A DNA stretch of 64,000 bases from Lachnospiraceae bacterium. Its GTDB lineage: Bacteria > Bacillota > Clostridia > Lachnospirales > Lachnospiraceae. The position numbers were made by a program, and so were the translations under genes. Positions 50,478 to 59,334 of the stretch are shown here, piece after piece; position 1 is the first letter of the stretch; every line of letters starts with the position of its first letter. The DNA lies in NCBI GenBank assembly GCA_022510685.1, contig JAFLTA010000003.1, positions 44,765 to 108,764 of the forward strand, read 5' to 3'. The notes beneath the pieces were generated by a model, which was not told where the DNA came from, ran no database searches, and was given only the letters and a program-made list of their open reading frames with translations.

Positions 50478-51260
50478 ATGTTTTTATTTTTAAAAAGGAT
50501 AATTAAGAAAATTGCGGTACCGTTTTTTCATGTTTATCTGCCATAACAAAACCAATCTGCTCGCTTGCATATAAGGGATTGTTTTTAGCAGAATGGTTTG
50601 TTGATAATCCTGAAAATTTTGATCATGAAATAGATTTATACTGGCAGTGGGATGCTAAATGCGTGCCTTATTGGTTGGAAAGAGGAGTCTATAGTGTTCA
50701 GGCTTTAAAAATATTTGATAATCCAATTGTTATAGAGTTATGTTGTGGAGATGGTTTTAATGCGAAGCACTTTTATTCTACATCCGCAGACAAAATATTC
50801 GCATGTGATTTTGATAAAGCTATCATACGCACAGCCAAAAGGAAAAATAAGCGGGATAATATTGTATATAAAGTAGCTGATATCCGTGATGGGATTAATA
50901 AAATTATCGGGGGGGGATAAAAAAATTACTGAAGGTATAACTAATGTTATTTGGGATGCGGCTATAGAACATTTTACACCTGATGAGATCCATAATATTA
51001 TGCGTGACATTAAGCAGACGTTATCTCGTAATAAAGGGATTCTTAGTGGCTATACCATTGTTGAAAAAGCCGATGGGAAATCTCTCGAACAGCATGAGTA
51101 TGAATTTCATGATATGGAAGATCTTAGAAGATTTTTGAAGCCATATTTTGAAAATGTTTATGTTTTTGAGACAATTTATGAAGACAGACATAACTTATAC
51201 TTCTATGCGTCAGACGGTACTTTGCCTTTTGATGAGCATTGGAAGCATGGGATAAAGTAA
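50478..51260 (+). pseudogene. Class I SAM methyltransferase disrupted by two apparent frameshifts (near 50541 and at G8 tract 50909-50916)
   Basis: MFLFLKRIIKKIAVPFFHVYLP | ITKPICSLAYKGLFLAEWFVDNPENFDHEIDLYWQW...VIELCCGDGFNAKHFYS...ADIRDGINKIIGG | DKKITEGITNVIWDAAIEHFTPDEIHNIM. Confidence 0.8.
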
Positions 51261-51415
51261 TTAGAATTTCCGTACCACATTTTGTAGAACATAAAAAGAG
51301 CCAGAGCTCCAGTGAAATCAACGGAGTTCTGCCTCTATAATTTTATTTAAGTGTTGAAAATAGTATAACTTTACTGTGACTTGCTGTTCATAATAGCTTT
51401 AATTGTAACCAGTTA

Positions 51416-52795
51416 TTGAAAAGGCAGGTGAATAATATTTTTGAAAAACATAAAAAAACGAAAAATATTTCCAGGAAAGATTCTACTTTGATGATCGTAT
51501 TAAAAAATGCATCATGGATTTTTACCGGAAAGCTTTTTTTGGCGTTATCAGGTTTGGTGGTCAGTGTTATTATTTCCAGGTATTTAGGACCTGAAGAAAA
51601 CGGCATTTTTAATTATGTATTGGCATTTACCACTTTATTTTCTGCGATATCGGGAATGGGTATGGAGGAAATCGCTGTTAAAGAATTTAATATTAGAAGT
51701 GATGATAGCGGAAGCATTCTTTTCTCAGGTTTTATATTAAAGCTATGTGGAGGCATATCGGCTTGTGTTTTAACAATTATAGCATCAAATATTGTTAAAA
51801 TATCCTATGATAAAAGGATATATATTATTATTATTTCTATCTCTTTTATTTTTCAAGCTTTTGATATATTTTTATATTGGTTTCAATCGCAATCCAGCAA
51901 CAAGACAGTTGTATTATGCCAAAACTTTATAAGGATTATTTTTATTATACTAAAATTATTATTGGCTGTATTTAAGGGGAATTTATTACATTTTGTGATA
52001 ATCACTACTATTGAAACGATAATCCTGTCAGTTTCTTTAGTGTTTATTTATCAATATAACAGCATAAAAGCGGGAAAATTAAGCTTTAATAAAGCTATTT
52101 TTGGGAAACTGTTTCGTCTTTCATGGCCATTGATGTTATCAGGGATAGCAGCAAGTATATATATGAAAATCGATCAGGTTATGATCGGTGAAATGTTGGG
52201 TGATTATGAGCTGGGGATATATTCTGTCGCAGTGAGATTAGCAGAAAGTTGGTATTTTATTCCGATAGGAGTTGGTGCGGCGGTTTTGCCCTTTATTGCT
52301 AAGTCCTATAAAGAAAGTGAAGAAAAAATGAACCAATTGATGCAGGTTTATGCAGATGGAATGACGCTAATAGCATATGCTGCTTCTATTGGTATTGTTC
52401 TTTTTGCCAAACCGATTATTTATATTTTATTTGGGAGCAAGTATTTGTCGGCAGATAATCTGCTGATATTATATGTCTGGTCAGGTGTTTTTGTTAATTT
52501 CGGACTTATCAGAGGTTCATATGTAAGTATTAAAGAGTGTACAAGAATAAGTGTCTATGGTACTATCATGGGGGCTGTTGGGAATGTATTACTTAATGCG
52601 TGGCTTATTCCAACATATGGTGCAACAGGGGCTGTTTGGGCTACTATCATAGCTCAAATGCTGGCAGCGCTTCTGAGTAGCTTTTTCTTTAAAGAAACAC
52701 GGGGACTAGCAGTCATTGAGTGTTATTCCTTATTTCCATTTGTAAGGCTGTTCAAGGAAATGAAACGATATTTAAATGGCAAAAAAACTAGATAA
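51416..52795 (+). CDS. Oligosaccharide flippase (Wzx-like, MATE/MOP superfamily)
   Basis: 12+ TM segments; 'NASWIFTGKLFLALSGLVVSVIISRYLGPEENGIFNYVLAFTTLFSAISGMGMEEIAVKEF'; start codon uncertain. Confidence 0.93.
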   Translation: MKRQVNNIFEKHKKTKNISRKDSTLMIVLKNASWIFTGKLFLALSGLVVSVIISRYLGPEENGIFNYVLAFTTLFSAISGMGMEEIAVKEFNIRSDDSGSILFSGFILKLCGGISACVLTIIASNIVKISYDKRIYIIIISISFIFQAFDIFLYWFQSQSSNKTVVLCQNFIRIIFIILKLLLAVFKGNLLHFVIITTIETIILSVSLVFIYQYNSIKAGKLSFNKAIFGKLFRLSWPLMLSGIAASIYMKIDQVMIGEMLGDYELGIYSVAVRLAESWYFIPIGVGAAVLPFIAKSYKESEEKMNQLMQVYADGMTLIAYAASIGIVLFAKPIIYILFGSKYLSADNLLILYVWSGVFVNFGLIRGSYVSIKECTRISVYGTIMGAVGNVLLNAWLIPTYGATGAVWATIIAQMLAALLSSFFFKETRGLAVIECYSLFPFVRLFKEMKRYLNGKKTR

Positions 52796-52830
52796 ACAGT
52801 ATTGGATATAAAAAAGGGAGGAAAAGGATA

Positions 52831-53598
52831 ATGAAAATCAAGCATTATTTTTCTTTTGATAAAAAACATTACAAAAAAAATGGTTTCAAAAAATTAAGTT
52901 CTGCTAACTGGGATATACTGCGTACAGAAAATGCTCCGGGTGCATTTTCCATTGAAAAGGAGATTAGTGCTTTTGAGGAAAATTGTAAAACTTCGGTCAG
53001 CTATAAGGAAACGGCAGAAATTATTTGCAATTTTATCAAGAAGCATGAGTTAGGAAATCGATTGGTTTCACTGGGATGTGGCAAAGGAATTGTGGAATAT
53101 CACATTAAGCAGATTATGCCTGAGGTTCACATAAAATGTACAGACTATGCGAAAAAAAGCATTGAGCAATTAGCAAAAGTCTTTATTGATTGTGATGAGT
53201 TTGATACATTCGATATGCTGTCGGGAGACTATGGAACATGGGGGGGGACAGGAGACATTCTGCTTATGTACAGAATATCCACCGAGTTTTCCACAGAGCA
53301 ATGGCAATTAATTTTTGACAAAATATACAACGCAAACATTCAATATGTTATTTTTGTTCCCACTGAGATTATGACATTACGCATTGCACTCAAGGAAAAA
53401 GCAATGTTGCTACATAATATTCTATCTGGCAATAAGATCACTTTTTGCGGTTGGATGTATTCCTATAAGGAGTATCTGAAATTTTTTGGCTATAACAATA
53501 ACACTAAGGATAGTTCACAAAAATACCAAGTAATTACATTCGATAAGTATAGGGATACAGGAATATTTGTTTTGCAGAGGACACCTCTTAAAAGGTGA
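52831..53598 (+). CDS. Class I SAM methyltransferase-like protein
   Basis: 'GNRLVSLGCGKGIVEYHIKQIMPEVHIKCTDYAKKSIEQL'. Confidence 0.7.
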   Translation: MKIKHYFSFDKKHYKKNGFKKLSSANWDILRTENAPGAFSIEKEISAFEENCKTSVSYKETAEIICNFIKKHELGNRLVSLGCGKGIVEYHIKQIMPEVHIKCTDYAKKSIEQLAKVFIDCDEFDTFDMLSGDYGTWGGTGDILLMYRISTEFSTEQWQLIFDKIYNANIQYVIFVPTEIMTLRIALKEKAMLLHNILSGNKITFCGWMYSYKEYLKFFGYNNNTKDSSQKYQVITFDKYRDTGIFVLQRTPLKR

Positions 53599-53906
53599 AA
53601 ACAAAAACGATATACAGTTATTGCCGACCGATTTTGTCCAAAACTATCCAGTGTTTTTTGTCCAGAATCAGCCGATTTTTATGTCCGCTAGAGCAATTAT
53701 GCTTCATGCTCTGACGGACAGTCATTTGTGTACCCGAAAAAATCCATGACTTCATTCGGAAGGGATTTTCTCTGCATCTGGATCATATAAAGTTACAGTA
53801 ATCCATAAATGGTATTTTTCTGTCATGGGAAAAATCCGATCCTAGATCAGAACAGCCAGCGTATGGAATTTGTTTCGGAGATGCAGTTGTCGAGAGCATG
53901 TTTTAA

Positions 53907-54656
53907 TCATAGAGTTGTGAAAAATTGCCAGTTACTGGAACAAATAACATATACATCGCATTGGCTTTTATATATACCCGTAAAAAATTTTATATTAGCT
54001 TCTTGTAATCTCTTTTCTATTTGAGTTGCCATTCTTTTTTCGCCCATTCGATTATAATCGTCTATCATAATTACGAAATCTTCCTCTAATATATTCGTTA
54101 TAAAAGGTAAAACATCTATCCTGGAAATATAGTTGCTTCCCTTTGGACCATCAATTGATATCAAAGAATATTTTTTATTCTTAACTACACTTCCGAAACC
54201 GGAATATACATTTACAGGTTTGTTATTGAATCTTTTTTGTTCTATCTCTCTCTGATGCACTATTATATTATCCTCTGCCGAATTATCTTCCAAAAAAAAT
54301 TGCAGCCATTCTTTACTTTGCTCTACTACTTCATAGTTAATGGTATGTTTGTTTTTTTGATAAGCGACATAAGAATTGATTATTTTTGAGCTTTGTCCCA
54401 ATCCTAATTCTAATATAGATTTTGGTTTTAATCCTTCTAAAACTCTTGCTAAAACATAAGCATAATTATATCCGATGGCCCAGCGTCCTAAAGATAGAGA
54501 TTTGACAGTATACCAGTCATATCCTTTCACAGTGTCTTTAAAAATTTCTCTCCACAAGATCTCAGATGTCGTATTCGTAATAGTCTTTATTTTCTCATCC
54601 CGTATATAAGCCAATTTATCAAAAATATTCACAGATTTTCCAGTTCCCAGTTTCAT
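53907..54656 (-). CDS. SAM methyltransferase-like protein
   Basis: 'LKPKSILELGLGQSSKIINSYVAYQ', 'YSLISIDGPKGSNYISRIDVLPFI'; ATG at 54656 with AGGGAG upstream. Confidence 0.65.
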   Translation of the reverse strand: MKLGTGKSVNIFDKLAYIRDEKIKTITNTTSEILWREIFKDTVKGYDWYTVKSLSLGRWAIGYNYAYVLARVLEGLKPKSILELGLGQSSKIINSYVAYQKNKHTINYEVVEQSKEWLQFFLEDNSAEDNIIVHQREIEQKRFNNKPVNVYSGFGSVVKNKKYSLISIDGPKGSNYISRIDVLPFITNILEEDFVIMIDDYNRMGEKRMATQIEKRLQEANIKFFTGIYKSQCDVYVICSSNWQFFTTL

Positions 54657-54909
54657 AACATATTCTCCCTTCTGACTCAAATAGAACAATGACTCATTAA
54701 ACATGTCCACTGTTATTTAAGGAAATTAATATTTTGCTTAGTATAGCATAACCGGAAATAAATGTACAGAAAATATTAAAAGCTGATGATTGCGAATTCC
54801 TCTTGAAAGTGATAGACTAAATAAAATGTGTATAAGCTAAGATATCTATGTTTAATAATAATAGAATATTCTTGGTAGAGGAAAATATGCAAAAGTATGG
54901 AGGATAAAT

Positions 54910-55953
54910 ATGAAAAAAGCATTAATTACAGGAATTACAGGACAAGATGGCTCCTATTTGGCAGAGTTTTTGTTGGAAAAGGGATATGAGGTACATGGAA
55001 TTGTCAGGAGAGCCTCCATTTCTAATACGGCAAGAATAGATCATTTGCTTGCGAAGAATGCCATTACACTTCATGATGGTGATTTGTCAGATTCATCTTC
55101 TTTGATTCGGATCATCCATTTGGTAGAGCCTGATGAGATATATAATCTGGCAGCCCAATCCCATGTGCAGGTATCTTTTGATGTGCCGGAGTATTCCGGG
55201 GATGTGGACGCAATCGGAGTTCTCCGCATCTTGGAAGCAGTCCGTATCTTGGGGTTGACGAAAAAGACAAAGATTTATCAGGCTTCTACTTCAGAGCTTT
55301 ATGGCAAGGTGGAGGAGGTGCCTCAAAAAGAGACGACACCATTTCATCCATATAGTCCTTATGCAGTGGCAAAGCAGTATGGTTTCTGGATTACTAAGGA
55401 ATATAGAGAAGCCTATGATATGTTTGCGACGAATGGGATATTATTTAATCATGAGTCAGAACGCCGGGGAGAGAATTTTGTTACCCGCAAAATTACTTTG
55501 GCAGCAGGAAGGATTGCCGAAGGCTTGCAGGATCATCTGGAACTGGGCAATATGGACTCCCTCCGGGATTGGGGGTATGCTAAGGATTATGTGGAGTGTA
55601 TGTGGCTGATCTTGCAGCAGGATGAGCCGGAGGATTTCGTGATTGCTACGGGAGAGCAGCATACGGTACGTGATTTTACGGAGAAGGCTTTTCGTGCCAA
55701 TGGGATAGAGCTTCGTTTTGAGGGGAGCGGATTGGAAGAGAAAGGATATGATAAGGATACAGGAAAGATGTTAGTCTGTGTCAATCCTGAATGGTTCCGT
55801 CCTACCGATGTGGACAACCTGTGGGGAGATCCGACCAAGGCGAAAACTAAATTGGGTTGGAATCCTCAGAAGACCAGTTACGAAGAGTTGGTACGTATCA
55901 TGGCAGAACATGACAGGGAATTGGCAAAGCAGGAAAAAAGACAGAAGCAATAG
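54910..55953 (+). CDS. gmd: GDP-mannose 4,6-dehydratase
   Basis: '[34 protein letters not shown]', '[33 protein letters not shown]', '[17 protein letters not shown]'. Confidence 0.97.
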   Translation: MKKALITGITGQDGSYLAEFLLEKGYEVHGIVRRASISNTARIDHLLAKNAITLHDGDLSDSSSLIRIIHLVEPDEIYNLAAQSHVQVSFDVPEYSGDVDAIGVLRILEAVRILGLTKKTKIYQASTSELYGKVEEVPQKETTPFHPYSPYAVAKQYGFWITKEYREAYDMFATNGILFNHESERRGENFVTRKITLAAGRIAEGLQDHLELGNMDSLRDWGYAKDYVECMWLILQQDEPEDFVIATGEQHTVRDFTEKAFRANGIELRFEGSGLEEKGYDKDTGKMLVCVNPEWFRPTDVDNLWGDPTKAKTKLGWNPQKTSYEELVRIMAEHDRELAKQEKRQKQ

Positions 55954-56010
55954 TATCCTGTGATGGCAAGGAAAAGAACAGCATAGTTACATGGAAATGA
56001 GGAAATGGAT

Positions 56011-56955
56011 ATGATGGAGAAAAATGCAAAAATATATGTTGCAGGGCACAGGGGAATGGTTGGCTCCGCAATTGTCAGAGAACTGGAGAAGCAGGGTTAC
56101 CATAATCTAATTACCCGTACCCATGCAGAATTGGATTTGTGCAGGCAGGATCAGGTAGAGAGTTTTTTTGCACAGGAGAAACCGGAGTATGTTTTTTTGG
56201 CAGCGGCTAAGGTCGGGGGCATAGAGGCAAATAGTAGTGCTTTGGCAGATTTTATGTATGAAAATATGATATTGGAAATGAATGTGATTCATGCTGCCTG
56301 GCAAAATGATTGTAAGAAATTGGAGTTTTTAGGATCTTCCTGTATCTATCCTCGTATGGCACCGCAGCCGATGAAGGAAGATTGTCTCTTGACTTCCGCT
56401 CTTGAAAAAACAAACGAGGCATATGCCTTGGCGAAGATTTCAGGATTGAAATATTGTGAATATTTAAACCGGCAGTATGGGACAGATTATATCAGCGTGA
56501 TGCCAACCAATCTATATGGACCGAATGACAATTATCATCCAACCCATAGTCATGTGCTTCCGGCGTTGATTCGCCGTTTTCATGAGGCTAAGGAAGCTGG
56601 TCTGGAGTATGTAACTTGTTGGGGGGACGGAAGTACTTTGCGGGAATTTTTGTATGTGGATGATCTGGCTGATCTCTGCGTTTTTTTGATGAACCATTAT
56701 AGTGGCAATGAGACTGTCAATGCAGGAACAGGGAAAGAATTGTCTATCAAGGAGTTGTCAGAACTGGTGGCAAAAACAGTTGGCTATGAAGGTGAAATAC
56801 GCTGGGACACTTCCAAGCCCAATGGAACTCCGAGAAAATTGCTGGATGTATCAAAAAGTGCAGCTTTAGGATGGAAGTACAAGACAGAGCTTGAGGAAGG
56901 AATTCGTCTGGCTTATGATGATTTTCTTAATAATGCGGTTCGGGCAGAGAGATAA
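56011..56955 (+). CDS. fcl: GDP-L-fucose synthase
   Basis: 'KIYVAGHRGMVGSAIVRELEKQGY', 'FLAAAKVGGIEANSSALADFMYENMILEMNVIHAA', 'FLGSSCIYPRMAPQP'. Confidence 0.96.
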   Translation: MMEKNAKIYVAGHRGMVGSAIVRELEKQGYHNLITRTHAELDLCRQDQVESFFAQEKPEYVFLAAAKVGGIEANSSALADFMYENMILEMNVIHAAWQNDCKKLEFLGSSCIYPRMAPQPMKEDCLLTSALEKTNEAYALAKISGLKYCEYLNRQYGTDYISVMPTNLYGPNDNYHPTHSHVLPALIRRFHEAKEAGLEYVTCWGDGSTLREFLYVDDLADLCVFLMNHYSGNETVNAGTGKELSIKELSELVAKTVGYEGEIRWDTSKPNGTPRKLLDVSKSAALGWKYKTELEEGIRLAYDDFLNNAVRAER

Positions 56956-57014
56956 GTGAAAGAGATATATACTGAATATTGTCAATATGCTGGAAAGTGC
57001 GAAAGGGAGGTATT

Positions 57015-58331
57015 ATGAATTTAATATTATTATCCGGTGGCTCCGGGAAAAGATTGTGGCCTTTGTCAAACGATATTCGTTCCAAACAGTTTATCAAAAT
57101 CTTCCCTACAGAGAATGGAGATTGGGAATCTATGGTACAGAGAGTATGCCGGCAGATTTTTTCTGTGGATCAAGCTGCTACAGTGACTATCGCGACTTCC
57201 AAGACACAGGTGTCGGCAATCCATAATCAGTTAGGAGAGGATGTGGGGATTTCTGTGGAACCCTGTCGGAGAGACACTTTTCCGGCAATTGCTCTTGCTA
57301 CTGCTTACTTGCATGACGTAAAAGGAGTATCGGAGGAAGAGGCTGTTGTGGTTTGTCCGGTAGATCCCTATGTAGAAGAAGATTATTTTGTTGCAGTGAA
57401 GGAGCTGGGCGCCCTGGCAGAGCGAGGTGGTGCCAATTTAACTTTGATGGGTATTGAACCTACCTATCCCAGTGAGAAATACGGGTATATCATTCCCTCT
57501 GATAAAGAGAAGGTCAGTCCAGTAGAGACCTTCAAGGAGAAGCCGGATGAGGAAACCGCGAAGGAGTATATTGCGAAAGGGGCATTGTGGAATGGAGGAA
57601 TCTTTGCCTATAAATTGAAGTATGTTTTGGATAAAGCGCATGAATTAATTGATTTTACAGATTATCAGGATTTATTTGATAAATATGAGACTTTAGAAAA
57701 GATAAGTTTTGATTATGCAGTTGTGGAAAAGGAATCCAGCATTCAGGTGATGCGGTTTGCCGGTGAATGGAAGGATTTGGGGACGTGGAATACCTTGACA
57801 GAGGCTATGGGAAGTCCTGTTATAGGGGATGCACAGATGAACGAAAAATGTAAAAATGTCCATATCATTAATGAATTGGATGTGCCGGTGCTCTGTATGG
57901 GATTGGAGGATGTAGTAGTATCTGCCAGTCCGGAGGGGATTTTAGTTTCTGATAAAGAGCAGTCTGCATATATTAAGCCCTATGTAGACAAGATTCATCA
58001 ACAGATTATGTTTGCAGAGAAGTCATGGGGAAGTTTTCAGGTTTTGGATGTAGAAGATTCCAGTTTGACTATTAAAGTAACATTGAATCCGGGGCATTCC
58101 ATGAATTATCATAGTCATGAACGCCGGGACGAAGTTTGGACTATTATGTCCGGTCAGGGAAGAACGATTGTGGATGGCATGGAACAGCCGGTACAGCCGG
58201 GGGATGTGATTACGATGCAGGCCGGTTGCCGTCATACGATTATTGCGGACACGGAATTAAAAGTGATGGAGGTGCAGCTGGGTAAGGAGATCAATGTGGA
58301 TGACAAACAAAAATTTGAATTGGAAGAATAA
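57015..58331 (+). CDS. manC: Mannose-1-phosphate guanylyltransferase with C-terminal cupin
   Basis: 'MNLILLSGGSGKRLWPLSND', 'EKPDEETAKEYIAKGALWNGGIFAYK', cupin 'HSMNYHSHERRDEVWTIMSGQG'. Confidence 0.94.
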   Translation: MNLILLSGGSGKRLWPLSNDIRSKQFIKIFPTENGDWESMVQRVCRQIFSVDQAATVTIATSKTQVSAIHNQLGEDVGISVEPCRRDTFPAIALATAYLHDVKGVSEEEAVVVCPVDPYVEEDYFVAVKELGALAERGGANLTLMGIEPTYPSEKYGYIIPSDKEKVSPVETFKEKPDEETAKEYIAKGALWNGGIFAYKLKYVLDKAHELIDFTDYQDLFDKYETLEKISFDYAVVEKESSIQVMRFAGEWKDLGTWNTLTEAMGSPVIGDAQMNEKCKNVHIINELDVPVLCMGLEDVVVSASPEGILVSDKEQSAYIKPYVDKIHQQIMFAEKSWGSFQVLDVEDSSLTIKVTLNPGHSMNYHSHERRDEVWTIMSGQGRTIVDGMEQPVQPGDVITMQAGCRHTIIADTELKVMEVQLGKEINVDDKQKFELEE

Positions 58332-59331
58332 GGGACATAGACCATTTTTATTAAAGCCGGAAGGGAAGGATTATCTCTGGGGAGGTGTAAGACTTAGGGA
58401 TGATTTTTCCAAAGAAATTGATAAAACACCATTGGCTGAAACATGGGAATGCTCTACCCATCCGGATGGACCGAGTATTGTGGCAAGCGGGGAACATGAA
58501 GGGAAGCTTTTGTCTCAAGTATTGAAGGAGCATCCGGAGTATTTGGGAAGCCATCCGCAGATGACAGAAGCAGCCAGACAGGGAGAACTTCCTATCTTAA
58601 TTAAGTTTATCGATGCCAAACAAAATCTTTCTGTGCAAGTGCATCCGGATGATGCCTATGCCATGGAGAATGAAAATGGATCCTTAGGAAAAACGGAAAT
58701 GTGGTATGTGATGGACGCCAAAAAGGATTCAGAGCTTATTTATGGTTTTTACCGGGATATGGATAAAGAAACTTTGCAGAAAAGTTTGGAGCAAGGGACG
58801 GTGGAAAAGTATCTGCAGAAGGTAAAAATTCAAAAAGATGATGTGTTTTTTATTGAGGCAGGGACAGTTCATGCCATTGGTGCGGGAGCGTTGATTGCTG
58901 AGATTCAAGAAAATTCAAATTTAACGTATCGCTTATATGACTATAATCGTATTGATAAGAATGGTCAAAAAAGGGATTTGCATATTGATAGAGCATTGGA
59001 TGTTGTGAATTTGGAAGGAAGTGCAGAGCCAAGACAGCCTATGCGCGTACTGCATTATCAGAGAGGCTGTGCTTCGGAATTTTTATGCCGTTGTAAGTAT
59101 TTTCAGGTGGAACGTCAATTGGTCAATACTGAGCGTTGGCGTTCCATGGCAGATTTTCAGACAAACAGCAATTCCTTTCAGGTGCTTCTGTGCTTGAAAG
59201 GTTGTGGCGTTTTATTAGAAGAAAGCGGAGAGATGCTCCATTTCTTTAAGGGGGATTGCATTTTTGTTCCGGCGGATTCTGTACCGCTGAAGATTCACGG
59301 AAAGGCGCAATTTCTTCGGGTCAGTTGTTAA
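58300..59331 (+). CDS. manA: Mannose-6-phosphate isomerase, class I
   Basis: 'PFLLKPEGKDYLWGGVRLRDDF', 'PILIKFIDAKQNLSVQVHPDDAYA', 'FFIEAGTVHAIGAGALIAEIQENSNLTYRLYDY'; overlaps the manC stop. Confidence 0.95.
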   Translation: MTNKNLNWKNKGHRPFLLKPEGKDYLWGGVRLRDDFSKEIDKTPLAETWECSTHPDGPSIVASGEHEGKLLSQVLKEHPEYLGSHPQMTEAARQGELPILIKFIDAKQNLSVQVHPDDAYAMENENGSLGKTEMWYVMDAKKDSELIYGFYRDMDKETLQKSLEQGTVEKYLQKVKIQKDDVFFIEAGTVHAIGAGALIAEIQENSNLTYRLYDYNRIDKNGQKRDLHIDRALDVVNLEGSAEPRQPMRVLHYQRGCASEFLCRCKYFQVERQLVNTERWRSMADFQTNSNSFQVLLCLKGCGVLLEESGEMLHFFKGDCIFVPADSVPLKIHGKAQFLRVSC

Positions 59332-59334
59332 TAT

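Noticed and set aside
51305-51345. Hairpin CAGAGCTCC...GGAGTTCTG downstream of the methyltransferase
   Set aside because: Only a 9-bp stem with a G-U pair and no proper T-tract; too weak to call a terminator confidently.
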